DNA from: Janibacter sp. HTCC2649
Lineage (GTDB): Bacteria; Actinomycetota; Actinomycetes; Actinomycetales; Dermatophilaceae
NCBI RefSeq assembly: GCF_000152705.1
Contig: NZ_CH672413.1
Location: 3,166,139 to 3,230,138, forward strand
Reading direction: 5' to 3'
DNA: 64,000 nt
The translations under genes were made by a program, and so were the position numbers. Positions 35,885-46,573 of the stretch are shown piece by piece. The notes under the pieces are model-generated. The model ran no database searches. It was given only the letters and a program-made list of their open reading frames with translations, and was not told where the DNA came from. How positions within the stretch are numbered: the first letter of the stretch is position 1; every line of letters begins with the position of its first letter.

Positions 35885-37894
35885 ATGCCCATGAACGAGG
35901 AGCTCACGGAAGAACAGCACCACCTCGCGAACGCCCGCGCCGAGCTGGGTCGCATGCGCGAACGCACCCTCTCGCTCGACATCCAGGGCGGTGACGCCGT
36001 CTCGTCGGAGCGGCTCGCCGAGACCCTGTGGCGCCGGGCCCGATCCCTTGAGGACGACCCGACGACCGCGCTCTTCTTCGGCCGCGTCGACCTCGACACG
36101 GACGAGCGCTGGTACATCGGCCGCCGTCACGTCACCGACGACGCCGGCGATCCCTTGGTCATCGACTGGCGGGCGCCGGTGTCGACGACGTTCTATCGGG
36201 CGTCGCACACGGAGCCGATGGGCGTGCGGCTGCGGCGACGCTTCGGCTACGACCACGGCTCGATCACTGCGATGGAGGACGAGCACCTGCTCGATGTCCG
36301 TGAGCCGGAGGCGCGCTCGCAGATCCTCGCCAGTGAGATCGAGCGTCCGCGCGTCGGCCCCATGCGAGACATCGTGGCCACGATCCAGCCCGAGCAGGAC
36401 GCGTTGGTTCGAGTCGACGCGACGACGACGGTCTGCATCCAGGGTGCGCCGGGCACGGGCAAGACGGCCGTGGGTCTGCACCGTGCGGCGTGGCTGCTCT
36501 ACGCCTATCGTGCGCGGCTCGGTCGGAGTGGCGTCCTCGTCATCGGACCCAACGACGCCTTCCTCGACCACATCGGCGCGGTCCTGCCCACGCTCGGTGA
36601 GGTCGAGGTCCGGCACACGAGTATCGAGGCGCTCACGGCATCGGTGCCGATCCGTGCGACCGAGGCGACTGCCGTTGCCCAACTCAAGGGTGACGCGCGG
36701 ATGGCGGCGGTGCTGCATCGGGCTGTGTGGTCGCATCTCGTGCCGCCGAGTGAGGCGATGGTCGTGCCGCGAGGGGCGCGGCGGTGGCGCGTGGCGGCAT
36801 ACGACATTGCTCCTCTGGTCGATGGGCTCGCGGGACGCGAGATCCGCTATGACGCGGCCCGGTTTCTGTTGCCGCAGAGGCTTGCTCACGCGGTGTTGGT
36901 CAAGATGGAGGCTCTGGGGGAGTACCCGGACGACCGCGTCCAGGACGCCATCGCGCGCAGCGCTCCGGTCAAGGCGTATGCCGCATCGCTCTGGCCCAAG
37001 GTCGACGCCCGTGCGCTGTTGCACAGGTTGTTGTCGGATCCGGTCGTGCTCGCCGCTGCCGCGGATGGGGTCTTGAGCGACGACGAACAGCAGCTGCTGC
37101 TGTGGGAGAAGCCCTCTCGCACAGCGGGATCCACGAAGTGGTCGTTGGCTGACACGGTGCTGCTCGACGAGTTGGCCGACCTGCTCAACCGGACGCCGAG
37201 CCTGGGCCACGTGGTGTTGGACGAGGCGCAGGATCTCTCGCCGATGCAGCTGCGGGCGGTCGGGCGTCGGTGCTCGACCGGGGCGGCGACAGTGCTGGGT
37301 GACATTGCGCAGGGGACCACCCCGTGGTCGACGGCGTCATGGGCGGAGAGTCTCGAACACCTCGGCAAACCCGACGGAATCGTGTCGGAACTGCGGCGTG
37401 GCTTCCGTGTGCCGGCATCGGTGATCGAGTTCGCGGCGCGGTTGCTGCCTCAGGCTGCGCCCGGCCTCGCGGCTCCGGAATCGGTGCGAGACAATCCTGG
37501 TCGGTTGGACCTGGTGTCCGTGGAGATGGCCGAACTCGTTGCTGGTGCGGTGATCGAGGTGGATCGGTTGCGGATGCTCGCGGGGAGCATCGGCGTCATC
37601 GTTCCCGACGCACGGGTGTCCGAGGTGTCCCGCGCGCTGGATTCGGGTGGGATCGAGCACGGCACTCTCGGTGCCACTCATGGGGACGTGGACCACCAGG
37701 TCGATGTTGTGCCAGCGACGGTGGCCAAGGGGCTCGAGTTCGACCACGTCCTCGTGGTGGAACCGGCCGAGATCGCGGCCGCGGAGCCCGACGAACGAAC
37801 GGGTCTGCGGCGCCTGTATGTCGTCCTCACCCGAGCCGTCTCGGATCTCACCGTCGTCCACTCCGCGCCCCTGCCGGACGCTTTGCGCGACTGA
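35885..37894 (+). CDS. HelD-like UvrD-family ATPase (669 residues)
   Basis: This superfamily 1 ATPase has the HelD layout. It has an N-terminal coiled arm (NEELTEEQHHLANARAELGRM), then FGRVDLDTDERWYIGRRHV and PLVIDWRAP. The P-loop GAPGTGKT spans 187-194; VLDEAQDLSPMQL, LEFDHVLVVEP and LYVVLTRAVSDLTVVHS follow. HelD proteins bind RNA polymerase and release stalled or rifampicin-bound complexes. A perfect palindrome CCTGAGCTCAGG overlaps the ribosome site. A second, longer HelD-like gene is at 46574-48793, so the genome carries at least two. It could be the short-arm class; the exact subgroup is inference. Confidence 0.88.
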   Translation: MPMNEELTEEQHHLANARAELGRMRERTLSLDIQGGDAVSSERLAETLWRRARSLEDDPTTALFFGRVDLDTDERWYIGRRHVTDDAGDPLVIDWRAPVSTTFYRASHTEPMGVRLRRRFGYDHGSITAMEDEHLLDVREPEARSQILASEIERPRVGPMRDIVATIQPEQDALVRVDATTTVCIQGAPGTGKTAVGLHRAAWLLYAYRARLGRSGVLVIGPNDAFLDHIGAVLPTLGEVEVRHTSIEALTASVPIRATEATAVAQLKGDARMAAVLHRAVWSHLVPPSEAMVVPRGARRWRVAAYDIAPLVDGLAGREIRYDAARFLLPQRLAHAVLVKMEALGEYPDDRVQDAIARSAPVKAYAASLWPKVDARALLHRLLSDPVVLAAAADGVLSDDEQQLLLWEKPSRTAGSTKWSLADTVLLDELADLLNRTPSLGHVVLDEAQDLSPMQLRAVGRRCSTGAATVLGDIAQGTTPWSTASWAESLEHLGKPDGIVSELRRGFRVPASVIEFAARLLPQAAPGLAAPESVRDNPGRLDLVSVEMAELVAGAVIEVDRLRMLAGSIGVIVPDARVSEVSRALDSGGIEHGTLGATHGDVDHQVDVVPATVAKGLEFDHVLVVEPAEIAAAEPDERTGLRRLYVVLTRAVSDLTVVHSAPLPDALRD

Positions 37895-38051
37895 GGCTGG
37901 GGTCGTTGTCAGTGTGCATTGCTAGCGTGGTTGACGAGGGCCTGACGTGGGTTGCCCAATTGCTGAATTGTGTTGTGGGAGTGAGGAATTCAGCCCAGGG
38001 CGTATCTCGAAATCCTTGACTCTAGAACTCACGTTCGAGTAAAATCAGGTC

Positions 38052-39724
38052 ATGGAAAGCACCTCCGCGACCGCCGCCCTTGAGGGCCGGTATGCCGCGT
38101 TGCGTGCTTCCGCTCACCAGTTGAGTTCCGAGGAGCTCCTGGATGTCATCGAGCTCGCGCAGCGGGAGAAGGACGCGGCGTCGGCCCGGCAGGCGGTCGC
38201 GTTGGCGCACCTGTCCGCGCGTGATGTCCACCGTCAGGAGGACGGCACCAGCGTGGAGGTCCATCACGGGTTGGGGCACCAACGCCAGGACGGTCCCGAG
38301 CTGGCGGCGCCCCGGTTGGGGGGTGTCGGTGCATGTCGCGACGAACCGGATCCTCGATGCGATCCGTCAGCTGACCCGCACCCCGGTCGTGGTCGATGCC
38401 ATGGCCTCAGGGGATTTGGATGAGCAGCGTGCCCGGGTCGTCACGGAGGAGACGGAGTTCCTGTCTCCGGAGTCCGCGGCTGAGGTTGTGGAGCGGGTCA
38501 AGGACGTGTGGGGACAACTGACCACGGGGCCGCTGCGCCGGCTCCTGGCGCGCACCGCGGCGCAGGTCGACCCGGACGCGGTCGCCCAGGAAGCCGAGGA
38601 CGAGCGGGCCCGGCGTGGGTTGACCCGCCGAACCGGGGAGCACGGCACCGATCACTGGCGTGGTGACTTCCGCGTCGAAGACGCCCGAGGTGCGTGGGCT
38701 GCTGTCACCGAACGCGCCCGTCAGCTGGTGCGCGACAAGAAAGCCAGCAACCTGGAGATGGCTCGGTCTGACGCGATGATGGAACTCATCCTCGAACACT
38801 CCGACGTCAAGGTCATCATCCACGCCACCCGCGCCGCCGACGACGAAGCGACCCACCGACACCACCGCCGACGAGACCACCACTGCTGACGAGACCACCA
38901 GATCACGGGAGGCCCCTGCACCTTCTGGTGCGGCCGAGGACCTCGTCGAAGTGGGCGGGCTTGGGCAGGGTGGGACGACGTTCGTCCGCCGTGAATGGCT
39001 CGACCAAGCCGGCACCTCGAACCCCGACCGCGACCTGACTTGCGACAACGACACCGGTGCGCTCTTGCGCGGTGACGTCCCAGCCGCGTACGCCCGCGGT
39101 CAGGCCCGAGCCCGGCACGCTCACCGCAAAGCCGAACGCTGCGGGCAAGACCTCGAAGACTTCAGCCAGTCCTACCGGGTCCCCGATCCCATGGCCAGAC
39201 TCATCAGGTTGCGCGACGGATCCTGCCGCTTCCCCGCCTGCGGTGTGCCCTCACGCCAGTGCGACCTCGACCACGTCCGACCCTGGCCCGTCGGTCCCAC
39301 CACACCCTCAAACCTCATGTGCCTGTGCCGACGCCACCACCAGATCAAGCAACGCGACGGCTGGAGCGTGAAGCTCCACCCCGACGGCACCGTCACCTGG
39401 AGCGACCCCACCGGACTGCAACGCACCACCTGGCCTGTGGACCACCTCCACCTCATCACCGCTGGCACCACCACGTCGGGACGCGCCACAACCGACCCCG
39501 TCGAGATCTCGACGACCTTCGAGGAAGAACTCATCGAACTCCTCGGCGGCCCCGCCAACGCCCAACCCCGCGCCCACCCGATCACCTTCGACGTTCGCGG
39601 CAACACCTACGGCGGCCCACCGCACCCCATCGAGCTCGACCGCACCCTCGAGAACGGCGTGGGGTTCTGGGACGAGATCCTGCTCGACTTCCCACCGCCA
39701 CCACCCGAAGTCATCCCGTTCTGA
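38052..39724 (+). pseudogene. DUF222/HNH endonuclease (13E12-type), broken by two frameshifts
   Basis: Three successive frames carry one DUF222-HNH protein. The first starts at 38052 (RYAALRASAHQLSSEELLDVIELAQREKD). The frame changes by one at the six-G run 38318-38323, after which VSVHVATNRILDAIRQL continues. It changes again by one near 38852-38855, where DDEAT joins TDTTADETT. The last frame holds the HNH domain: CRFPACGVP, CDLDHVRPWP and CRRHHQIKQRDGW. An extra base at each place would explain both shifts. Full-length members are often mobile or multicopy in actinobacteria. Either this copy is dead or the shifts are sequencing errors. Confidence 0.85.
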
Positions 39725-39824
39725 GCGAGCTTGGGGTCGAGTTGTCGATTCGCCTGTGGTTCGCTCGTCAGGGGAGTGAGGTCGCACTCGCGCCCTCACT
39801 CACCACAACCATCAGGAGAACTCG

Positions 39825-40175
39825 ATGAGTCGCTTTCTCATCCTGCTGCCGGCACCCGAGGCCGAGTGGGCAGAGCTGCCACCCGAGGAGCACGAGAAGG
39901 GGATGCGTTCGCACGAGCAGTTCCACCGCGACCTCGCCGCAGGTCAGCACGAGATCGTCGCCGCCGGACCGTTGGAGCCGTCGGCGCACGCTGTCTCGAT
40001 GCGCCCCGGCGAGAACGGCGGGAAGGCTCTCGTCACCGAGGGCCCGTTCACCGAATGCGTCGAGCAGATCGTCGGTTTCTACCTCGTCGACTCCGATGAC
40101 GGCCCGGGCCTGCGTCGCATCTGCGAGGAGTTCGCCGGACGTGGCGAACACATCGAGTTCCGCCAGATGGTCTGA
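39825..40175 (+). CDS. YCII/DGPF-domain protein 1
   Basis: This 116-residue small protein has a YCII-related ferredoxin-like fold (MSRFLILLPAPEAEW, HEQFHRDLAAGQHEIVAAGPL), and TEGPF in place of the DGPF motif, then ECVEQIVGFYLVD. ATCAGGAG lies before the ATG. Three such genes in a row precede an ECF42-type sigma factor, the arrangement known for ECF42-DGPF modules of actinobacteria. DGPF proteins are thought to bear on sigma activity; this copy has Glu for Asp in the motif. Confidence 0.88.
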   Translation: MSRFLILLPAPEAEWAELPPEEHEKGMRSHEQFHRDLAAGQHEIVAAGPLEPSAHAVSMRPGENGGKALVTEGPFTECVEQIVGFYLVDSDDGPGLRRICEEFAGRGEHIEFRQMV

Positions 40176-40190
40176 GACAAGGAGAGCGCC

Positions 40191-40556
40191 ATGAAGGAAT
40201 ACGTCGTCCTCATCATCGGAGACGCCGACCGTTGGTGGATCACGATGACCGACGAGGAACGCAAGGCAGGGTATGCCGTCTACGGCCGGTTCGGTGAAGA
40301 GCTCGCCAAGCGCGGTCACCAGGTCACAGGCGGCGCGGAGCTGCACCGCCCCACAACCGCGAAGACCGTCCGCGCCGGAGGTGGCCCGGTCACCGACGGC
40401 CCGTTCGCCGAGTCTGCCGAACAGGTTGGCGGCTTCTACCAGGTCAAGACCGAGAACCTCGATGACCTCCTCGAGTGCTGCCGCCTGCTCGCCGAACTCG
40501 GTGACGTGATCGAGGTCCGCCCGGTCGTCACCGACGAGGAGCGGGCGGCGTCATGA
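40191..40556 (+). CDS. YCII/DGPF-domain protein 2
   Basis: This 121-residue protein has EYVVLIIGDADRWW at the start, YAVYGRFGEELAKRGHQVTGGAEL, then the motif VTDGPFAESAEQVGGFYQVK with an intact DGPF. AAGGAGAG precedes the ATG. It starts 15 bases after the first copy and overlaps the third (ATGA). As a conserved partner of ECF42-type sigma factors it probably affects their activity, by a mechanism that is not settled. Confidence 0.9.
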   Translation: MKEYVVLIIGDADRWWITMTDEERKAGYAVYGRFGEELAKRGHQVTGGAELHRPTTAKTVRAGGGPVTDGPFAESAEQVGGFYQVKTENLDDLLECCRLLAELGDVIEVRPVVTDEERAAS

Positions 40557-40915
40557 AGCGCTACGTCTTCCTCCTCGCCTACCGCGAGAGCATCTGGGGT
40601 GAGGCGACAGTCGAGCAGCAGCAGTCGTGGATGGATGATCACGAGCGCTTCCATGCGTTCATCGCCCAGCGTGGGCGCACGATCGCGACGGCTCCGTTGG
40701 CCGGCGTCAGCGATGCGACCACCGTCCGCCACGTCGAGGGTGAACGAGTGGTCACCGACGGCCCGTTCGTCGAGACGGCGGAGACCATCGGCGGCTACTA
40801 CGACGTTGAGCTCCCGAGCCTCGACGTCGCCATCGAAGGGGCGGCACTGCTGCCGTCCGACTACGCCATCGAGATCCGACCGACCATCTCGACGGGCGAG
40901 GTCGCGCCCGCGTGA
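40553..40915 (+). CDS. YCII/DGPF-domain protein 3
   Basis: This 120-residue copy has KRYVFLLAYRESIWGEA, DDHERFHAFIAQRGRTIATAPL, then VVTDGPFVETAETIGGYYDVE with intact DGPF. The start overlaps copy 2 (ATGA) and its stop overlaps the sigma gene (GTGA), so all four genes from 39825 to 42168 are one operon. The three copies differ enough to be old duplications, perhaps allowing heterodimers. Role as for the neighbouring copies. Confidence 0.9.
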   Translation: MKRYVFLLAYRESIWGEATVEQQQSWMDDHERFHAFIAQRGRTIATAPLAGVSDATTVRHVEGERVVTDGPFVETAETIGGYYDVELPSLDVAIEGAALLPSDYAIEIRPTISTGEVAPA

Positions 40916-42168
40916 CCGCCCTCGAGCGCGTCGTGCGCGAGGAGTGGGGTCGTCTGGTGGCCCTCCTCCTCGCGCAGTTCCGACGCCTCGATCTCGTCGA
41001 GGATGCCCTCGCCGAAGCCGTTGCGACGGCTCAGGCCCGCTGGCCAAAAGACGGCGAACCCGACAATCCCAGTGCCTGGCTCGTCACTGCGGCCCGGCGC
41101 CGCATCCTCGACCGGCTTCGCGCCGAAGCCATGGCCGCCCGCAAGGAACCACTCCTGCTCGTCGAGGCGACCCACCGTCAACCCCAGGAGGGAGTCATGG
41201 TCGATGACGGCTCTGTCGTCAACGACGACCTCCTGCGGCTCGTCCTCATGTGTGCCCACCCCGCTCTGCCGGCAGAGGGCGCTGCCGCCCTGTCGCTCCG
41301 CCTCGTCATGGGCATCTCGACCGCCGACGTCGCGCGCCTCTTCCTCGTCCCCGAACCAACGATGGCGGCGCGCATCACCCGGGCCAAGAAGAAGATCGTC
41401 AGTGCGGGCATCCCGTTCGCCATCCCCGGGACCGAAGCGATCGGTGGGCGGCTCGACATCGTGGCGCACACGGCATACCTGGCCTTCACGGCCGGCTACG
41501 CGCCGGGGAGCGGACCCGACCTCCTGCGCGCCGAGCTCGCAGGCGAGGCGATCCGACTCGCCCGCGTCGCCCACGCCCTTCGCCCGACCGACGCGCTCGC
41601 CCACCTCATCGCCCTCATGTCGCTCCAGCACTCGCGACGCGATGCCCGGGTGAGTCCCGACGGGTCGCTCGTCCTCCTCCCCGACCAGGACCGCACCCGC
41701 TGGCACCACGACGAGATCGCCGAGGCGGTGGCACTCCTCGACGTCACGGGATCCGGGTCGTCGCCGCAGTCCGAGAGCTATCGCCTGCAGGCGCGCATCG
41801 CCGCCGAGCACGCAACGGCACCGTCGCCCGAAGCCACGCGTTGGGATCGCATCACCACCCTGTATGCCGCACTCGAGCAGGTCTCCCCGTCACCGGCCGT
41901 GCGCGTCGCCAGGGCAGTCGCTGTGGCGGAGTTCGACGGGCCGCGGGCAGGGTTGGCACTGCTCGACGACCTCGACCTCCCGGGGCACCGACTGCCCGCT
42001 GTCCGAGGCGAGCTCCTCGCCCGTGCCGGGGACGTCGAGGGTGCCAGGAGCGCGCTCGACACGGCGATTTCTCTGTGTGACAACGAGATCGAACGACGGC
42101 ATCTGGAGCGCCGACGTGGTGAGGTTCGCCACGATGGGGCACCAACTCCCTCGATTCCCAAGACCTGA
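40912..42168 (+). CDS. ECF42-type sigma factor with C-terminal TPR-like extension
   Basis: This 418-residue sigma factor has regions 2 (LERVVREEWGRLVALLLAQFRRLDLVEDALAEAV, WLVTAARRRILDRL) and 4 (ALSLRLVMGISTADVARLFLVPEPTMAARITRAKKKI). A large C-terminal part of about 230 residues (RADELAGEAIRLARVAHALRP-like helices) then resembles TPR repeats. This is the ECF42 architecture, in which the extension and linked DGPF proteins replace an anti-sigma factor. GTG 40912 overlaps the last DGPF gene. The regulon in other actinobacteria includes the DGPF operon itself. Confidence 0.9.
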   Translation: MTALERVVREEWGRLVALLLAQFRRLDLVEDALAEAVATAQARWPKDGEPDNPSAWLVTAARRRILDRLRAEAMAARKEPLLLVEATHRQPQEGVMVDDGSVVNDDLLRLVLMCAHPALPAEGAAALSLRLVMGISTADVARLFLVPEPTMAARITRAKKKIVSAGIPFAIPGTEAIGGRLDIVAHTAYLAFTAGYAPGSGPDLLRAELAGEAIRLARVAHALRPTDALAHLIALMSLQHSRRDARVSPDGSLVLLPDQDRTRWHHDEIAEAVALLDVTGSGSSPQSESYRLQARIAAEHATAPSPEATRWDRITTLYAALEQVSPSPAVRVARAVAVAEFDGPRAGLALLDDLDLPGHRLPAVRGELLARAGDVEGARSALDTAISLCDNEIERRHLERRRGEVRHDGAPTPSIPKT

Positions 42169-42189
42169 CCCCCACACCCTTCCTGGGAT

Positions 42190-42491
42190 CCGGCACGACG
42201 TCATCGGGAACTTGCTCGGCGGCGCCATCGCGCTGGAGCTCGCGGCCCGGGGCCGAGTCGCATCCGCCACGGCGATCTCGCCGGCCGGCTTCGACGATGA
42301 TCCTCTGGGGCGATCGCGACCGCGTCCTCCTCCCGACCCAGGCCAAGGTGGCCAGGCGTCGACTTCCCGACGCCACCCATGCGTCGTTGGGCCACGCCGG
42401 GCACTGTGCCCAGCACGACGTCCCGGAGCTCGTGATCGAGCACGCGGTCGCGACCTTCGCCAAGGCCGGCCCCGCACGCATCACCGCCTGA
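42190..42491 (+). pseudogene. Alpha/beta hydrolase remnant
   Basis: Two frames read parts of one alpha/beta hydrolase. One gives GNLLGGAIALELAARGRVASATAISPAGF (about 42200-42290). After a gap, another gives ILWGDRDRVLLPTQAKVARRRLPDATH and a final block with LGHAGHC and VIEHAVATFAKA (42297-42491). The nucleophile elbow, usually GNSLGG, reads GNLLGG here, so the catalytic Ser is lost (TCG to TTG). The part between the elbow and the acid loop, including the cap domain, is missing, as is the N-terminal third. It is a decayed gene downstream of the sigma operon. Confidence 0.8.
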
Positions 42492-42583
42492 CGGCGGTCG
42501 GTGGTTGGGACTTGCCTGTTGTCGCGGAGGCCCTCGTGGAAGGATCGGTGGGAGATCCTGCTCACCGTTGACAAGGAGACCCC

Positions 42584-43615
42584 ATGCCCATCGCCACACC
42601 TGAGATCTATGCCGACATGCTCGACCGGGCCAAGAACGGCTCGTTCGCCTACCCGGCCATCAACATCACGTCGAGCCAGACCATCACTGCGGCGATCCGC
42701 GGCTTCGCCGAGGCCGGCAGCGACGGCATCATCCAGGTCTCCACGGGTGGCGGTGAGTACGCGTCCGGCTCGACGATCAAGGACATGGTGACGGGCTCGC
42801 TCGCACTCGCGGCCTACGCCGAGGTCGTGGCCAAGAACTACCCGGTCAACATCGCGCTCCACACGGACCACTGCCCCAAGGACAAGCTCGACGGATTCGT
42901 CCGGCCCCTCCTCGCGGCCAGCACTGAGCGGGTCAAGGCCGGCGGCCTCCCGATCTTCCAGAGCCACATGTGGGACGGCTCGGCCGTGCCGCTCGAGGAG
43001 AACCTCGACCTCGCCGAGGAGCTGCTTGCCGCCTGCCACGCCGCCAACGTCATCCTCGAGATCGAGGTCGGCGTCGTCGGTGGCGAGGAGGACGGCGTCG
43101 AGGGTGCGATCGACGAGAAGCTCTACTCGACCCCCGAGGACGCCATTGCCACGGCCAAGAAGCTCGGTCTCGGCGAGAACGGTTACTACATGACCGCGCT
43201 GACGTTCGGCAACGTGCACGGCGTCTACAAGCCGGGCAACGTCAAGCTCCGCCCCGAGGTGCTCCAGGCCGCCCAGGCTGCGGTCGCCAAGGAGTTCGGC
43301 CTCGCCGAGGGTGCCAAGCCGTTCCACCTCGTCTTCCACGGCGGGTCCGGTTCGCTGCCCGAGGAGATCTCGGCCGCGGTCGACTACGGCGTCGTCAAGA
43401 TGAACGTCGACACCGACACCCAGTACGCGTTCACCCGTCCGGTCGCCGACTGGATGCTCAAGAACTACGACGGCGTGCTCAAGATCGACGGTGAGGTCGG
43501 CAACAAGAAGCAGTACGACCCCCGCGCCTGGGGCAAGGAGGCCGAGGCCGGCCTGGCCAAGCGCGTCGTCGAGGCGTGCCAGAACCTCCGCTCCGCCGGC
43601 ACCCACCAGAACTGA
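42584..43615 (+). CDS. fbaA: Class II fructose-bisphosphate aldolase
   Basis: This 343-residue zinc aldolase of glycolysis and gluconeogenesis (EC 4.1.2.13) has YPAINITSSQT, HTDHCPKDKLDG (zinc His), QSHMWDGS, LEIEVGVVGGEEDGV and the substrate loop FHGGSGS, ending in MNVDTDTQYAFTRPV. ACAAGGAGACC precedes the ATG. A DUF3151 gene follows nine bases later, a conserved pair in actinobacteria. The aldolases of the sugar-acid operon feed its substrate glyceraldehyde-3-phosphate. Confidence 0.97.
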   Translation: MPIATPEIYADMLDRAKNGSFAYPAINITSSQTITAAIRGFAEAGSDGIIQVSTGGGEYASGSTIKDMVTGSLALAAYAEVVAKNYPVNIALHTDHCPKDKLDGFVRPLLAASTERVKAGGLPIFQSHMWDGSAVPLEENLDLAEELLAACHAANVILEIEVGVVGGEEDGVEGAIDEKLYSTPEDAIATAKKLGLGENGYYMTALTFGNVHGVYKPGNVKLRPEVLQAAQAAVAKEFGLAEGAKPFHLVFHGGSGSLPEEISAAVDYGVVKMNVDTDTQYAFTRPVADWMLKNYDGVLKIDGEVGNKKQYDPRAWGKEAEAGLAKRVVEACQNLRSAGTHQN

Positions 43616-43624
43616 CAGGACTCC

Positions 43625-44029
43625 ATGACAGAGAACCTCCTCGGCATCCCCGAGACCCGCCTCCCGCAGGATCCCGCAGCGCGACTGCTCGACGAGGGTG
43701 TGGCGGCCGACCAGGTCGCCGCGGCCCACCCGACGTCGTCGCTCGCCTGGGCCACGCTCGCCGAGGACGCGCTCGCCGACGGTCGCACGGTCGAGGGCTA
43801 CGCCTACGCGCGCACCGGCTACCACCGTGCCCTCGACTCGCTGCGCAAGAACGGCTGGCGTGGTCAGGGCCCGGTCCCGTGGGAGCACGAACCCAACCGC
43901 GGCTTCCTGCGCGCCCTCGCCGCACTCTCCAAGGCAGCCGGCGCCATCGGCGAGACCGATGAGGAACGTCGCTGCGCCGACTTCCTGCGTGACTCCTCGG
44001 CCGCTGGCGCGCGCGAGCTGGGACTGTAA
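43625..44029 (+). CDS. DUF3151 protein
   Basis: This 134-residue protein has the pattern NLLGIPETRLPQDPAARLLDEGV, HPTSSLAWATLAEDALADGRTVEGYAYARTGYHRALDSLRKNGWRGQGPVPWEHEPNRGFLRAL, typical of DUF3151. The family is restricted to actinobacteria and lies next to fba, as here, but no function is known. It is followed by a strong terminator at 44082-44113. Confidence 0.9.
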   Translation: MTENLLGIPETRLPQDPAARLLDEGVAADQVAAAHPTSSLAWATLAEDALADGRTVEGYAYARTGYHRALDSLRKNGWRGQGPVPWEHEPNRGFLRALAALSKAAGAIGETDEERRCADFLRDSSAAGARELGL

Positions 44030-44081
44030 CCGCACGACACCAGCCAGCCGGACGGCATACCCGTCAGTGAAAAGGCACGCG

Positions 44082-44113
44082 AGAGGGGCTCGGACCTTGG
44101 TCCGAGCCCCTCT
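44082..44113 (+). terminator. Terminator after the fba-DUF3151 operon
   Basis: Arms 44082-44096 and 44099-44113 are a perfect 15-base inverted repeat with a two-base spacer, G+C-rich at the base of the stem and followed by TTCCCC. It lies 53 bases after the DUF3151 stop. Confidence 0.85.
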
Positions 44114-44235
44114 TCCCCTGCCAGGGAGCGCCGCGCCGAAGCGCGTACCCGTCCGCGAGTGTCCCCTGCCACCTTGGGACGAGCGTGCAGCCATCATGCA
44201 CTCCGCACAGACTTTTCTGCGACACTTACATGCCA

Positions 44236-44253
44236 ATGGCAGCAACCTGCCAT
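44236..44253. promoter_or_regulatory. Inverted repeat before the LuxR-type regulator
   Basis: ATGGCAG (44236-44242), CAAC, CTGCCAT (44247-44253) is a perfect inverted repeat ending 21 bases before the regulator ATG at 44275. A dimeric regulator, perhaps the product of that gene itself, could bind here. Only position and symmetry support it. Confidence 0.45.
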
Positions 44254-44274
44254 CTCGCACGTGCTGGAGGCCCC

Positions 44275-45060
44275 ATGTCAGTGAACTCCCCGGACATCAC
44301 CTCGCCGGGTCGACTGCTCGAGGAGTACTTCGACCGCGAGGACGCGCGGATCGAGGAGCGACTGCGCGACCTCGGCCAGGTGCGAGGCCTGCTCGACCGG
44401 CTGCGTGAAACCGACCCTGCCCATCCGACGCCCGGCGTCGAGCCGATCAGCGACGAGATGGCGCCGACGGTCGTGCAGCGGCTCATCCACGACTCGAGCG
44501 GGATCCTGCGCAATCTGGTGATGGTCGTCGATGCCGGTCCTGCGCTGGACGACGCCACGATGCGGCACAACCAGCAGTGGGTCGCCGACGGCAACATCCA
44601 GCGGACGATCTATCCCGCGAAGGCGCTCGACACCCCGCAGGGGCTCCAGTGGCTTCGATCGTGGTCGACGGTCGGCGAGGCGCAGCGACTCCTGCCCGAG
44701 GTCGGGTCGGAGTATGCCGTGTTCGGTGACGTCGGCGCCGTGGCCCTGCGGCAGTGGGGCGACATCAGCTCCGGCTACGTGGTCATCCGAGACCCCTTGC
44801 TCATCTCGACTCTCGCGGCCCACTTCGATCTCGCGTGGGAGCACGCGCACGCCGTGCCGTTCGCGGCCAGCCTGCCCGGCGACGAGCGACTCCTCGAGCT
44901 GCTCGGCATGGGTCTCAAGGACGAGGCGATCGCGCGCTTCCTCGGTATCGGGTTGCGTACCGTGCGTCGGCGGATCGCGGCGCTCATGTCGGTCCACGGA
45001 GTCGACACCCGCTTCCAGCTCGGCGCCGCCCTCTCATCCAAGCGACCGAGGATCCGTTAG
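44275..45060 (+). CDS. LuxR-type transcriptional regulator with unknown sensor part
   Basis: This 261-residue protein has an N-terminal coiled region (LLEEYFDREDARIEERLRDLGQVRGLLDRL), a central domain around ILRNLVMVVDAGPALDD and QWLRSWSTVGEAQRLLPEVGSEYAVFGDV, and a C-terminal HTH (ERLLELLGMGLKDEAIARFLGIGLRTVRRRIAALM). Such layouts occur in TrmB/LuxR hybrid regulators of actinobacteria. TGGAGG lies 4 bases before ATG 44275. A gene of the same kind but with an added winged-helix start is at 48912-49904. Target genes are unknown. Confidence 0.8.
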   Translation: MSVNSPDITSPGRLLEEYFDREDARIEERLRDLGQVRGLLDRLRETDPAHPTPGVEPISDEMAPTVVQRLIHDSSGILRNLVMVVDAGPALDDATMRHNQQWVADGNIQRTIYPAKALDTPQGLQWLRSWSTVGEAQRLLPEVGSEYAVFGDVGAVALRQWGDISSGYVVIRDPLLISTLAAHFDLAWEHAHAVPFAASLPGDERLLELLGMGLKDEAIARFLGIGLRTVRRRIAALMSVHGVDTRFQLGAALSSKRPRIR

Positions 45061-45097
45061 GCAGTCATCGGACGAGGCGTGACCGGCGCCACGCTAG

Positions 45098-46495
<1,398 letters not shown>

Positions 46496-46506
46496 CGGAA
46501 CCCCGC

Positions 46507-46554
46507 TTGCGTCCGCGCGGATGGCTGGGTTCGCGACCATTGGCGCGGACGCAA
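46507..46554. terminator. Bidirectional hairpin between purA and the convergent HelD-like gene
   Basis: TTGCGTCCGCGC (46507-46518) and GCGCGGACGCAA (46543-46554) form a perfect 12-base inverted repeat with a 24-base loop, followed on the plus strand by AGGGGG. It lies between the stops of the convergent genes at 46495 and 46574. Confidence 0.7.
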
Positions 46555-46573
46555 AGGGGGGAAGTGCGGCGGG

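Noticed and set aside
34850-37210. 786-codon minus-strand open frame over trmH and the HelD-like gene
   Set aside because: It spans two real genes on the other strand and shows no domain motif.
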